A DNA stretch of 64,000 nucleotides. Source: Dendrophyllia cribrosa. Lineage: Eukaryota; Cnidaria; Anthozoa; Scleractinia; Dendrophylliidae. Positions 1 through 10,715 of the stretch are shown here, in pieces. The notes under the pieces were generated by a model, which did not search any database, was not told where the DNA came from, and was given only the letters and a program-made list of their open reading frames with translations. The number at the start of each line of letters is the position of its first letter. The stretch's first letter is position 1. The position numbers and the translations under genes are program-made. The DNA lies in the NCBI GenBank assembly GCA_024195265.1, contig JAJLRJ010000007.1, positions 33,916,786-33,980,785 on the forward strand, given 5' to 3'.

Positions 1-9
1 GAAAATTTT

Positions 10-413
10 TTGAATCCATATTTCTTTGCTAAATCGATTAGAACGAAAGTATAGCAACGAAAAGTGCGATCGACTCAAGATATTTATCGACTCGCGATAA
101 GCCGGGGTATATTTTTGTTTGATTCCAGATTTCTTTGCCAAATCGATGAGAACGAAGGTAGCAACGAAAAGTGCGATCGACTCAACTGAGATATTTATCG
201 ACTCGCGATAAGCCGGGGTATATTTGTTTGAATCCATATTTCTTTGCTAATGAGAACGAAGGCAGCAACGAAAAGTGCGATCGACTCAAGATATTTATCG
301 ACTCGCGAGAAGCCGGGGTACATTTGTTTGATCAAGATTTTGTTGCCAAATTGATGAGACCGCCGGTTTCAAATGAAAGCGATCGACTCAAGATATTTAT
401 CGATCGCTTGCAA
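10..413. repeat. ~110-bp tandem satellite, about 3.7 imperfect units
   Basis: Four imperfect head-to-tail units share the words GCGATCGACTCAAGATATTT and AAGCCGGGGTA. Period is about 105-115 bp with small indels between units. The last unit is diverged and shortened after about 340. The array starts at the window edge and probably continues to the left. An open frame crossing 171-431 is only a by-product of the repeat. Confidence 0.85.
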
Positions 414-429
414 GGATTAATTTTATTGT

Positions 430-1675
430 AATTCGCCTCAGAATTTGCGTCGCGGAACGTTATTTACCCCAAGTTACGAAGGAACCCACACACACGTATG
501 AATTCATGGAAGCGCATAGTCTGTATTCAGGTTTCAAATTACCCTTTTGACATATATGCAAATTCGGTGCAGTGGTGCACTTTTTCTTGACAACAACAAC
601 AAACTTAAAAGGGCTAGATTTGTTTTCTGTCTCTTCTGCTACATACCTTTCCCCGCTGTCTGACATCGATTATTATATTTTAGTTTCATTCAAGATTTAT
701 CTTCACAATTGGTAAACATGAAGTTCAGAAAGAATTTTACACATGAATTTTGCGTGACTAATGAACTGGCACTTGGGGCCGTTTTGTTTACATAAAAGTG
801 ACCTATTTTGGTTTTGTTCGCTTTGTGACTAAAAGCTCACTCCATTCGAAATTTTTCCATAGCCGTTCACAGCCAGCCGTTCGAAATTTTTGTTCTGTTT
901 CAGCCGTTCACTGCACAAGCCGTTCAAAATAATTCTTTGGCGTTCAAATGAAATTCGATCTCTTAGCAGATCTCGTTGCCTAGCACGTGATCAAAATCTA
1001 CCGTGAATGCACATTTCTCGATGTCGTTCGAAAGTTGTTTTATTGTTTATTCTAGAAGAACTATTCGTTTGAAACTGTATTTTTGTAATGGACGATTTTA
1101 TATAAGTGACGATTTGTCTGTCCGTTTTAGAGCACGGATGAGAAATTGTCACAAATCCGACCGTTCTTGGTTGAAAGTCGTGCGTCATACGCTCTTCGAT
1201 CGATACGATACGCAAAACAAGCCTTCATCATCTTCATCGATCGAATCCTAAGTTTCATGAATGCTAAGTTTTCATTTACAATACCCCTGAAAACGAAAAA
1301 GTTTTGTTTAAAACGGTGAATCATTGAGCCGGTTGCAAACAAGCGAGTTCATAAAACCATAGAACAATATGTCAACATGAGCGCGCTGTAGCTGATTCAA
1401 AATCAAACCTGAAATACCGAATACGACTGTCTTGCGATAATCGCACAAAACGTTACAAACATTTGGCCAAAGCATTAAAAAGCGCTTCAGAAATACTAGA
1501 CTTTCACAGTCATCTATTTCCTCATGAAATAGAGTTCGATCGTTCGGTTTGTTTAGTCGTGCGTCATACGCTCCCGGGAATACGCTCTCATCTCGCCAAA
1601 CGTGTAAATCAACGTTCGATAGTTTAGAATACATTTTATATCAGCAGAATGTGAAGCGTTTGTACGGTACTTGCA
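430..1675. other. Intergenic, no gene recognised; AGCCGTTC words at 860-945
   Basis: No splice-consistent or family-recognisable coding sequence is seen. Four copies of AGCCGTTC or a close variant lie in 861-925. The same word is clustered again at 53,400-53,600, so this is probably a fragment of one repeat family. Overlapping short frames on both strands at 991-1342 show no recognisable domain. Confidence 0.5.
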
Positions 1676-1680
1676 GTGCA

Positions 1681-1752
1681 CTCGCGAGAAACGAGACGCG
1701 TCTCGCAAGAAACGAGACGCGTCTCGCGAGAAACGAGACGCGTCTCGCGAGA
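1681..1752. repeat. 21-bp tandem repeat made of nested palindromes
   Basis: Three units of 21 bp, each containing the perfect palindrome CGAGACGCGTCTCG. They are joined by TCTCGCGAGA, itself palindromic. The period is a multiple of three, so a plus-strand frame reads a seven-residue repeat (RNETRLA). There is no other sign of coding. Confidence 0.9.
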
Positions 1753-1865
1753 CGGTGGTAAGTTTCCTGTGAGCGGTACTGTATATTTCTTTCCCAGGGT
1801 AAAGACGGGTTTGCTAAATTTTCACCTGATTACAGGACAATTTTATCATTCTGAAGTACACCTAG

Positions 1866-2450
1866 GCTTAAAGTGCACCTAACCCCTAATTTTTTTATTT
1901 GCCTAAATGAATGTGCTTGTTTTCTGGAGTGTATCTGTGAAAAATTTTTGGATTTGGTGAAATCCCCGATTTTCTGTGACCTGTTGAATTGGAAGATAAT
2001 TTGGTTCAGTACCGAGCAACATGGGAACTGGGGCGAGTGCCTGGGCTGTCACGTGATATGACGTAGATTCGGGAACCGAAATTCCCCCAAAGAAAGCATC
2101 GTCGAGTACTTTCAGCGGCGAGGCACCAGGCAGGCATAATTTCTTTTTTGCACGAGTTTTGCAGGACTAAAGCATAGTACATTTACACTCGATTCATGCA
2201 AAAATGAAGGAAATGGTTCCGGAAAGTATGTCACGTCACGTGACTAGACCCATGCCCCATCTAACTCAATACTGAACCAAACACAGCTCCAGTTTGGCAC
2301 GATTTTTGAAATTTCAACAGGTTACAGAAAATCGAGGATTTCACCAAATCCAAATTTTTTTCACAGATACATGTACACTCCAGAAAACAAGCACATTCAT
2401 TTAGGTGAATAAAAAAAATAGGGGTTACATGTAGGTGCACTTTTATGTAC
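1866..2450. mobile_element. Foldback (long inverted repeat) element
   Basis: The left arm (about 1868-2085) is the diverged reverse complement of the right arm (about 2206-2447). Shared words include AATGAATGTGCTTGTTTTCT, TTTGGATTTGGTGAAATCC and GGTTCAGTA. Between the arms lie about 120 bp. No transposase is present, so this is a non-autonomous foldback/MITE-like unit. The right arm has TACATGTA at two places (2368-2375 and 2426-2433) where the left arm has only TA. Confidence 0.8.
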
Positions 2451-3440
2451 AGTGTAATGTAAAACTTTCTTTTTTTCAGAGCTTTAGCACTAGTACAGTG
2501 CACCAACAGTACCAGTACATTGTACTTTCTAAAGTTCTAGCACTACATTAATTTACAATCAATTTGGATACATTTGCATTTAAAACTTTTACAAATCTGT
2601 GGTAAGTCACATAAGTTTATATTACTGCACCAGTCAATAACATGTGAACTCTAAAGTTCAAAGCCAACTTAGTTTTATGTTTTATACTGCTGTCAATCAT
2701 AATAATTTTCTAAAGCAACAAACATTGGACCCCCTGAAAACAGAATGGATTGAAATACCCACATGCATGTACATGACCTTTGGACCATTTTGCATGAAGC
2801 ATAGTTACAGTAACTGGCTCGTCGCAGTTCTTAAAATACCCCTTTTTTTTTCTGTCCTGTCACCTGCCCCGGGAATCGATTTTGCTGCGGCCAACACCGT
2901 ACCTAGTTTACTTCCGGTTTTCAGAAATCAGTGATGTCATCTAAAAGACAATCAGTGATGTCATCTAAAAGACGGAATTGTTAAACATTAAATCGCTGTG
3001 ATTTCAGGATGTGTTCTATTTCTGGTAAAAGGAAAGCGGGTTGAACTTTTCTAACCAAATCAATTGTCAAATAGTTGAGTTTAGATCAAATAAATCATTG
3101 AACAAAACACGTCCCGGCAAGTCAACTGCTGAGTAAACAATTCTCAAGCATTACGCCATGGAGTCACGTTGAAATTCCAAACATCTCGAATTTATGTCAC
3201 GCTATGGTCGGCTGTTAATTAGTTGATCGATCATGTTGATATTGTTAATTTATTTGAAATCCTATCACCGATTCTCCAAAATGCCTGTGTTTAAACAATC
3301 CTGATTCCTTGTAGTAGGTGGTTTCAAGGATTTTAAAGCGAAAAAAATATACAAAGTTCTAAACTTACATGTATGTTTTTGCTAACAGTACAGAGCCAAT
3401 CAGAGAAAAAATATAGACCTAAAATAATTGTAGCCTGCAA
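2451..3440. other. Intergenic; short 24-bp tandem duplication at 2927-2973
   Basis: No gene recognised. At 2927-2973 a 24-bp unit containing CAGTGATGTCATCTAAAAGA is present twice in tandem. The rest is AT-rich single-copy-looking sequence. Confidence 0.5.
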
Positions 3441-3742
3441 AGGGATGGACAATTTTATTTTTGTCGGCGAAGAGGGGTGGGGGGGGGGGGGGGGGGGGGG
3501 GGGGTGGGTAGCGGGCGGTGTTGGGCAATTTTTCTGATAATGATTTTTTTTTCCATCTCGATGTTGTAAAAGAATTTTTTTTCGGGATTGTTCCATACCC
3601 TTTTTCCTTTGGCTTGCTGTGCATTACTTTTTTTCTTTACTTTTGCTGTGCAGGAATTTTTTTTGGTAATTGCCCAACTCCCCACGCCGCCCCCCGCCCC
3701 CCACCGCCTTCCCCGCCCTTAACAATAAAATAGTCCGTCCCT
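3441..3742. mobile_element. MITE with AGGGAYGGAC termini and a poly-G run
   Basis: The left end AGGGATGGAC (3441-3450) and right end GTCCGTCCCT (3733-3742) form 10-bp inverted repeats with one mismatch. Just inside the left end is an uninterrupted G run of about 24 (near 3480-3503), and a C-rich block lies just inside the right end. GCAATTTTT and GGTAATTGCCC recur in inverted form. A second right end of this family (GGTCCGTCCCTAAGG) lies at 8954-8968. Confidence 0.65.
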
Positions 3743-4037
3743 AAGGAGTGCTTGAAACGGGCTGTGGAATGAAAATGAAATGTAGACTGTAATAGATTCT
3801 AGATTGTATATTGTGGAATGCTAATATAAAACTGTAAAATAATAACCGGGTGGAAACTGAGACCAAACGAGCCAGTTTCGAAGCCCATCGGGCTCCTTTC
3901 ACGTATAGTTTCCTGTCTGAATTTTAGTACACAGTCAGAAACTTGGGAAAGAAAGCACACAGTCACTAGAACCGTGGCAATCGCTGTTTGATGATCGACA
4001 AGGAGTGAAGTGCAGTCTGGCTTCCCTGCTTTGTTTT

Positions 4038-4175
4038 GAGGAAACTCGACTAGAAACTCGAAGTTGGCGACTCAAAACTCGAAACACTCGACTCAAAGAT
4101 TTCTCCTCAAAGTTTTTCGAGTTTCGAGTTTCGAGTTTCGAGTTTCGAGTTTCAAGTCGAGTCGTTCAAGTTTCG
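4038..4175. repeat. Heptamer array CGAGTTT with flanking inverted copies
   Basis: Around 4117-4155 the heptamer CGAGTTT is repeated five or six times. At 4038-4095 the reverse complement (AAACTCG) occurs several times, so the region can form a large imperfect hairpin. It lies in presumed intronic or 3' sequence left of the DDX42 exons. Confidence 0.8.
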
Positions 4176-4384
4176 AGTGACTGTCAACTTACATTTGACC
4201 GGTACTGTAAGCTATGATATTTGCGACAGTAAAAAACAAAACTGCTGGTTGAGTTTACATGTTATTAAAAAGTGAAGTGCAATGTAACTGAAATTTGGCA
4301 TTGAAAGCGCAAGATTGTTGTCTATTTATTTCTAATTTGAGACAAGGTCCTTTGGGATCTTACAGCTGTACATGTACAGTGTAC

Positions 4385-4538
4385 CTCAATTCGTGCCATA
4401 AATTTATCCAACTCATCTTCCTCATCATCATCATCATCATCTGCCATTTGCTGATTGGATGGTTTAGCTTCATAGTCATCATCATCATCATCAACAAATT
4501 TGGACTCATCATCTTCATTGTCACTATCTACAAATATT
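4385..4538 (-). CDS. DDX42: DDX42 second coding exon (acidic segment)
   Basis: On the minus strand an acceptor (TTTGCAG, AG at 4540-4539) opens a 154-nt exon ending before GTACAC at 4384. It adds one base to the two left over from the exon at 6100-6305, giving an uninterrupted frame of 51 further codons. The product is strongly acidic (IFVDSDNEDDES, two runs of six Asp, then EDELDKFMARIE). Vertebrate DDX42 carries a similar acidic stretch ending in a DPLEAFMAEVE-like motif between its Gly-rich N terminus and the DEAD-box core. DDX42 is an ATP-dependent RNA helicase that associates with the SF3b part of U2 snRNP in the nucleus. Further exons with the helicase motifs are not seen between 1 and 4384 and presumably lie beyond the left edge. 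The call rests on the matching splice phase plus the motif in exon 1. Confidence 0.75.
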
Positions 4539-5120
4539 CTGCAAATAATGTAAACAAGGAACTAATTTTGATGCTGTGGCAACTACAGCTGTAAAACATC
4601 CTCCTACAGTGTACAAGTATAAACAGAATAACAATAGAGAGCTAAAGCAATGACGACGGCAACGCCATGGAAAACATCACTTGAAAATAGGATTCGCGCT
4701 TTTTTAAACTACTTTGCAGTTGCTCCAATTTGTTTAGTTTGTCTCATGTGTCTGGATTGTCCAGGAGCTAAATCTGAAGGAATGGCTTACCAGTTCAAAT
4801 GGAGAAAGGAAAATTAACCGTCGCGTGTTCACGTTCTCCACAAAACCTATAATTTGATCATTTGACATTGTTGTTTTGCAGAGAACGGCAACAAAATGTC
4901 CAAAAATGTAAAACACGTGTAGAGGCATTGTTTTCGTTCATTAAACCTACTGTTTGGGTCGTTCTCGCTGCCAGCACCGTTGTGGTTGCTTAAGCTCCCT
5001 ATTGGCTAAACCAAGCAAACCTCACAAACAATGATAAAATGATTTAACTGTGTTTACTGAAATAAATGCTTGGATGATTATTACAATGTACAAATCATTT
5101 ATAATGGTAATTGACATGAG

Positions 5121-5229
5121 TGGAGTGCAATTTGGTCCGAAATCATATGCGTGATTTCAAAATCGAACGAGCGCACAGCGCAAGTTCGATTTGAAATCAC
5201 AAGTATGATTTCAGACCAAAATTGCATGA
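5121..5229. mobile_element. Short foldback repeat in DDX42 intron 1
   Basis: GTGCAATTTGGTCCGAAATC on the left pairs with GATTTCAGACCAAAATTGCA on the right. CGAACGAGCGCACAGCGC lies at the loop. Arms are about 45 bp with few mismatches. It has the appearance of a palindromic MITE of about 110 bp. Confidence 0.7.
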
Positions 5230-5574
5230 CACAAAGTTCAATTACCACTTTATTACATCCATTTTGAAATCGCACAATTTAATAACGCCCAAATACAGGA
5301 TTTTAGTCAGTACCAATATTAATGTGACTTACAGATGCGATTTAGATAAAAAAATAGTCAATTCGGGAATAAATCGCACTGCTGAGAAAAACTTGCGATT
5401 TGGAGTGTGATTCAGGAATAAATTACAGGAGTAAATTTTGGCATGCTGCAAGGGGTAAAACAGGTTTGCAATGGGACTACCAGACAGAATTATGACATGA
5501 AGGACTTTGAGAAAGTCTACAAGCTTTTGTACATGTAGCATGGCTTACTTGCATTGGCTTACCTTAGACATTAG

Positions 5575-5951
5575 TCCTGACGTTACTAATCAAACTGTTC
5601 GGTAATCGAACTCAATCGAATGATCCGGATCTCAAACACAATCGAACCAAAAAATTTGTGTGTGAGAGAGTGCAATTGCATTCAATTTACGCACTAATTG
5701 AACCCAAACGAACTCAATCACTCCCCAAATCGAATGAAATTGATCCTAATTGTACTCAATCGAACTAATCGAATGCATCAAATGCACTCAAACATTCGAT
5801 TGCGTTGGATTGCTTAAAATTTTTTGTGAGAGTTTGATTGTGTTCGATTACCGAACTCAATCGAACCCAATCACGTGATTGGGTTTGATTAAGTTCGATT
5901 AAGTTCGATTAATCGAACGTGTGATTTGGTTCGATTAGTAATGTCAGGATT
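5575..5951. mobile_element. MITE rich in AATCGAAC words, in DDX42 intron 1
   Basis: Ends TCCTGACGTTACTAATC (5575) and GATTAGTAATGTCAGGA (5949) form a 17-bp inverted repeat with one mismatch. The interior repeats variants of CAATCGAAC or GTTCGATTA well over ten times in both orientations. The target duplication is ambiguous (possibly TTA). Confidence 0.7.
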
Positions 5952-6099
5952 ACATTGTAGTTAAAGCAATAATTATTATGAGTTTAGCTTATGTAAATTG
6001 TACATGTAACATGTTATTGTCAGTTTGATGATAAAATTATCCATACAAACCGGGTCTGTAATTAAGCAAGTCTTAAACTCCCAAAAATATCATACTCAC

Positions 6100-6305
6100 G
6101 GTTTTCTGGCTCCAGGCAGGGGGAATGAAGAAACAGTATTTAGCCTATTCTGTGAAGATTGAGTTTTCTTTATATTCCCAACTGGCTTAGAAGTGGGAAT
6201 GCCTCTGCCCAAATTACTCGGCAAAGGCTCTTCTTTCTTGGCTGCTAATGCAAATCCTCCAAAACCGAAGCCTCTTTGCTTGCCTGCTCCTCCTTTATGA
6301 AACAT
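6100..6305 (-). CDS. DDX42: DDX42 first coding exon (N terminus)
   Basis: The frame starts with ATG at 6305 and reads MFHKGGAGKQRGFGFGGFA followed by a KKEEP motif. This closely resembles the vertebrate DDX42 N terminus (KGG, RGFGFGGFA, KKEEP). After 68 codons plus two bases it meets a strong donor, GTGAGT, at 6099. The next exon (4538-4385) supplies the third base of the split codon. The intervening intron is about 1.56 kb and carries a hairpin repeat (5121-5229) and a MITE (about 5575-5950). Only the N-terminal, low-complexity part of the helicase is inside the window; DEAD-box motifs are not visible here. The upstream 300 bp contain no obvious TATA box. Confidence 0.85.
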
Positions 6306-6880
6306 CGTGATTGTATAAATTCAACTTCTTAATCAAGCTTTAAAAACCAACTTCTAAAGAAAATCGAACCAACGCACAAACGAAGAAGATGATAGACCCA
6401 CGCAACTCGAATATACACTCGTTGATTACTCCATTGTCACGTCCTCAGAAAATAAAAGCATTTCCTTCAAACAATGCCAGCAAAAACAGTCAGCAGCTTT
6501 GACATTATGCTTCAAAACACTGAAGTTTTCTTCGCTAAATCTCATCCGCCATTACTTGTTTGTTGCGCAGTTGGCTCCCGATCAAGTAAATCACGCGCAT
6601 AATTTCTAGCAACAACCGCTGCCACATAGCAATGTACTGCAGGCGGGCGTCAGGCGTGCATGCATGCACCGTTCTGAACCAAAAGAAACGGCAAACTGAT
6701 CTTTACGCAGTTTACGGTAGAAAAACAGAAAGAAAAGCAAATAAAATAGAATAAAAGTGGAATAGAATAGTGCCCAAAATTTCTTCGGGGGCTTACACTA
6801 TTTAGTGGATAGCGTTGTCGGCACGCTCTGATTGGGCTAAAACTCGAAAGACTTCAGCAGCTTCTGTAACAATGCAAGGA
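6306..6880. promoter_or_regulatory. Putative DDX42 5' region
   Basis: Sequence upstream (minus-strand sense) of the DDX42 start. It contains ATGGCGGATG on the minus strand at about 6545-6554. No TATA box, riboswitch or other motif can be assigned. Included to mark where the promoter and 5' UTR should be; transcription start unknown. Confidence 0.3.
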
Positions 6881-6909
6881 CCTCTTGACCAAACAGTCGC
6901 AAAATGTAC

Positions 6910-7000
6910 CTGAAAAAAACAAAAAAAAATTCGTGCAAGGGAAAATGCCAGGAAAAAAAATTCGTGCAAAGTTCAAGGCAAAGAAAAAAAAATTCATACA
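6910..7000. repeat. Poly-A/TTCGTGCAA repeat block
   Basis: Three runs of 8-9 A are each followed by TTCGTGCAA or TTCATACAG. The same pattern recurs at 8832-8925 and there ends in the C run and the GGTCCGTCCCT terminus. The two blocks are probably parts of one transposon family flanking the mosaic between them. Confidence 0.6.
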
Positions 7001-7538
7001 GAAGGAGAAGTCCTATTGTGGTTGTTATTTAATATATAAAAGCTACCAAAGTGCCTATTGAAAATAGCGCTCTTGGCGTTTCAAAAATTCAAAACATTCT
7101 TGGGGCCTTCCTATACTATTATATATAAATAGTATTATAAAGGTGACAGGCCAAACACGACTCTCGCTAGTCGCAAAATGTATAAAGAAGCCTTTAGAAA
7201 TGCTTTCCCAAGAAGGTCTACGAGATATTTGTTCCCTTCAGATCACCAATATAGAATTGTGACTAGTCACTATTATCTCTGTTTCAGTTTTGCACGCTCG
7301 ATATGTATTGTATGACTCTTTGATGATCTTTGGGATAAAAATCTCTTAAGTGACAGGAGATTTTCATACTGTGTAGCCATTTTTGGAATTATTGTTTCTC
7401 TATGCCTTCATTATGCTAGCTCTCTTGGCATATGTTAGGGCTTCTTTGGCTAACTTTTGTTGCAAGATATGTAGTGATCGGCTGCAGTTTTTGTTATTGT
7501 TATGAATATGCTAGGATCAGTCAATCTCTCAGTCCGTG

Positions 7539-7698
7539 CAGGGGCGTAGCTACCTGTACGCACGTGCGTACCTGAAAAAGTCAGGAAAAAAGAAAGATTT
7601 GGGACTTGAGGGTGGGGGAGGAGGGTCGGGGAGGAGGTAGGGGGAGTGTTTGGAAATTGATTGTGCGTACCTCTGAAAAATTCCTGGCTACGACCCTG
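7539..7698. mobile_element. MITE, CAGGGGCGTAGC termini
   Basis: Left CAGGGGCGTAGCTACC and right GGCTACGACCCTG form an imperfect terminal inverted repeat around a purine-rich 160-bp body. It interrupts the piggyBac-like relative between CTCAGTCCGTG and the CAAAGTCTGCGG stretch, which are much closer together at 18.05 kb. Terminus type suggests a hAT-like MITE (inference). Confidence 0.7.
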
Positions 7699-7838
7699 CG
7701 TCAGATTTAGTGTCAAAGTCTGCGGTGTGCAAGACTTGTGAGAAAGTGGATCTTTATCACGGATGTAGGCGTCTAAGATCAAAGTCTGAAGCTGCCGTGT
7801 CTCTATTGGAATCATGACTTCTTGCAGTTTATGTTTTA

Positions 7839-8129
7839 CAGTGGCGGATCCAGGGGGAGGGTTGGGGGGGTCCGGACCCCCCCCCCCCCCCCCCCCCCCC
7901 TTTCAGACCTGTGTCTCCCTTGTGGTTCATAAAAATAATAGAATAAATATGTTTTATACGTAGTTGTTTTACCTCCACCAATTGACTGATTGTCAATTTT
8001 TTGACTTAACAAACGCTTTTCGAGTTTCAGGAGTGCTCTGGAATGGCGTTTCAGAGGGTAAAATTGGAAAAATTTCCTGGCAGGCATGAACCCGGACCCC
8101 CCTTTCAGAAATCCCTGGATCCGCCTCTG
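7839..8129. mobile_element. MITE, CAGTGGCGGATCCAGG termini, TTTTA target duplication
   Basis: Left CAGTGGCGGATCCAGG (7839) and right CCTGGATCCGCCTCTG (ends 8129) are 16-bp inverted repeats with one mismatch. TTTTA flanks both sides (7834-7838 and 8130-8134). A C run of more than 20 lies about 40 bp inside the left end. Five-base duplications occur in a subset of hAT elements. A related element is at 25,173-25,573. Confidence 0.8.
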
Positions 8130-8831
8130 TTTTAGCTCCTTGTTTTATATATAGTTCTGTTTCTGAGAAGTGTTTCTTGGAGCTTGAAGAACCTCCGTTG
8201 TTTCATCATGGCGTTATTGCATCCCGACATGGCTTGAACAGATATGGTGATCTGTATTAAAAATCTCACGGACGCTAGTGAATTCTTACGTTTTTCTTAA
8301 GCAAGACTCGAGTTTCGGTTCTTAGGTGAACCTCATCAGTTGCTCCCATAAGTAACTGTCTCGCGGAATAATATGAAATTATTCCGTTGTACATGAAATG
8401 TTTGCCGCTTTTGTACTCTTGGGAAGGATCGAATGTTCTGTTTTCTCATTGGCTCGTTTAATTGAACCAATAGCATTGGTGTAGTTTCGATCCGACGTTA
8501 AGTTGTGTTTCTTTCTGAGGCTTTATTCTTAATTTCATAGCATGTATGATATTTTCTGACACAAAGAACAGTTCTTTTAGTGTTGTAGAGAGGAGGTCTC
8601 GTGTATGTCTCAATGAATTCAAGTTACACTGCATATTTTATCTACAACAGGCGCGTAATTCTGGTGTCAAGTTGTGTTTGCTTCATGCGTTCCATAATAG
8701 GATATAGTCTTGTGCAACGTAGCGGACTATTCCTAATATATATTTTTCAAATATACGTAATGGTCAAAAATGGTTTTTAAGTATTACACCTTTTTTTAAT
8801 TAGTAAATGAAAAACAAAGCAATATTTGTCT

Positions 8832-8968
8832 AAAAAAAAAAAATTCGTACAGAGGGTTTCACCTGCAAAAAAAAATCCTGCACAAGCAATGGGCGAAAAA
8901 AAAAATTCGTGCAAGCTGAAAATCCCCCCCCCCCCCCCCCATCACTTTTCTAATGGTCCGTCCCTAAG
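8832..8968. mobile_element. Right end of poly-C MITE family
   Basis: Poly-A/TTCGTGCAA-type blocks are followed by a C run of about 17 and the terminus GGTCCGTCCCTAAGG. Same right end as the element at 3441-3742. Confidence 0.55.
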
Positions 8969-9340
8969 GTGATGTTACACGAGCCGATTTTTAACGCCGA
9001 TTTTTAACGCCGATTTTTAATCCATGTTACACGAGACAACTTTTAACGCAACTTTGTTACGGCAACAGTCGGCAACGGTATGTTACACGAGACGATTTTT
9101 AACATTGTCCGCAACGTTTGAGCCCAGGCTCCTGCTCGAGCATATATGTTTTCGCCTTTCGGCGTCATCTAAACGAACTTCAGGTACAAATTCGACTTCA
9201 TCATCAACAAGCTCCGCCATTTTGTCTGTTTACGTGTCACGCGACGTGACACTTTTCGGTCGTCCGTAGTGCATTCCGGGCGATGTTGCGTTAAAAGTCA
9301 GCGGCGGGGATGTTACACGTGCCAACTCCAACAAAATAGT
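8969..9340. repeat. ATGTTACACGAG repeat with CGATTTTTAACGC triplet
   Basis: CGATTTTTAACGC and close variants occur in tandem at 8978-9022. GATGTTACACG appears near both ends of the stretch and again inside. Related words in reverse orientation appear at 26,950-27,060 (intron 1 of the myosin rod gene), so this is a dispersed family. Exact ends not defined. Confidence 0.55.
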
Positions 9341-9909
9341 CCTTTTTACAGTTGTGTGCTTGGTGACCTTGCCTTTGAGTGGAAGCGAGGCTGGAGGTGA
9401 CCTGTTCTCACGCTCAATAAGGATATTTTAAGTCCACGTGCCTTGGATGACAACAGTCTTTTATTCTTGACAACATTATTAGTTTACACGATTCTCATTG
9501 CGAGTGACACACAGTTTTTGCTTTGAAATGTTTTAGAAGTCATATGTTGCTCTAAATTTGCTCGAAATGTGAAATATTGCTCAAATGTTGCCCAAAGTGC
9601 GAAAAAGTGTTTAAGGGTGCTCAAAATGCAAAATAGTGCTCCGAACTCAAAAAAGTGCTCGAAAGGTGTTCAGCGTAATCGGGAAAGGCCTAGTCGCACA
9701 GCAGGAGTCGCGTAGGTCTGTCAACCCCATTTATAACCATATTCATCTTGTTTAACCCATTTTGTAACTCCTTGTAAGGAATTGACAATGCCGCCTTTTA
9801 ATCGTGTCAATATGTCAACGATAACCGCCAATTAACAAACGTACCCCATTTCAAGGTTGATAAAACTTTTGTTAGATCAAAAAAGTAAAATCTTTATTCC
9901 CTTGAACTC
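9341..9909. other. Intergenic; degenerate GTGCTC-AAA repeats at 9540-9680
   Basis: A loose tandem pattern of TTGCTC/GTGCTC followed by AAA-rich words fills 9540-9680. No gene is recognised. Confidence 0.4.
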
Positions 9910-10066
9910 CATAGGCCTTTATCACGCGACGGCCATGTTGACTACTCGGAAATAAAATGCTTCGTTTTTGCCCGCCCAACCTCGTTTTCAACTTTTTCAC
10001 TGCGAGGCTGGGCGGCGTAAATCTTTTGATTTAATACAAAATGCCAGGGCGTGAAAAAGGCCTATG
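9910..10066. mobile_element. 157-bp MITE, CATAGGCCTTT termini
   Basis: CATAGGCCTTTATCACGCG at the left pairs with GGGCGTGAAAAAGGCCTATG at the right. The body is GC-richer than its flanks. No reading frame. Confidence 0.75.
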
Positions 10067-10159
10067 ACTATTAAAGGGAAGTATATTTTCTCAAAAAGGA
10101 ATGAGGTTCTTTAAAATCTCTGCAGGGGGTCCTTTAAGAACAAACAAAATCCGGCAGGC

Positions 10160-10391
10160 GTGCGTTTCTCGAAAGTCCCGAAAACGTTTCGGACCCGAAA
10201 AGCTGTGTTATGTGCAGAATGTTTACCAATAAAGGGTTTTGTTGATTTTTAAAGCTAAGCAATAAAATCTTTCGTTTACTACACAAGTTAAGCTATTTTG
10301 CGGGCTGAAAACGTCAACGCCTTCCGTTAGAAACTACGTTTAAAAGTAGATTTCGGGTCCGAAAAGTCTTCGGGAGTTTCGAGAAACGCAC
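10160..10391. mobile_element. 232-bp MITE, GTGCGTTTCTCGAAA termini
   Basis: GTGCGTTTCTCGAAAGTCCC (10,160) pairs with GGGAGTTTCGAGAAACGCAC (ends 10,391), and TTCGGACCCGAAA pairs with TTTCGGGTCCGAAA further in. CAGGC lies directly left; GACAGGC lies right. Near-perfect arms of about 45 bp. Confidence 0.8.
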
Positions 10392-10668
10392 GACAGGCCT
10401 CTTAGTCACTCGATTGTCTGCATAGCTTCATCATCGCTCCTCAACAGGGGAAGGAGGAAATTAGCGTGACTATCGCCAGTGATTAATTAAAACGGCAGAT
10501 CCAGTTTTTTGTTTTTGAGGAACAGCCAAGCGCCCTCTCTTGCATGTTTCGCATGCTTGACTACCCCTAGCTGAGAAACGAATAAATATAAGATGGCCTC
10601 TTTAAATAATGAAAAGAAGTAACAATCTATTTAGCTTCAGTGGGAGTTGGTGAAATAATACACCATTC

Positions 10669-10674
10669 TTTATT
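10669..10674 (-). terminator. PolyA signal of the myosin rod gene
   Basis: AATAAA on the minus strand about 42 bases beyond the stop codon at 10,718-10,716, in a GAAATAAAG context. It sets the likely 3' end of the transcript near 10,650. Confidence 0.6.
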
Positions 10675-10715
10675 TCAATAAATAAAGCCATAGTCCATGC
10701 GCTAAGGCACCAAAC

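Larger units (their letters stand above)
7100..8290. mobile_element. Old diverged relative of the piggyBac-like element at 17,553-18,747
   Basis: Collinear similarity with 17,680-18,320: GGTGACAGGCC with CTAGTCGCAAAA, GCTAGGATCA with CTCAGTCCGTG, CAAGTCTGCGG-like, ATGGCGTTRTTGCATCC and ATCTCACGG-like segments occur in the same order. This copy is interrupted by two MITEs (7539-7698 and 7839-8129). Its own ends are not identified. Confidence 0.6.

Noticed and set aside
1676..1752. CRISPR-like array
   Set aside because: Units are contiguous with no spacers and the context is eukaryotic; a plain tandem palindromic repeat.
3333..3733. Proline-rich and Phe-rich short frames on both strands
   Set aside because: They are produced by the poly-G/C run and T-rich parts of the MITE at 3441-3742.
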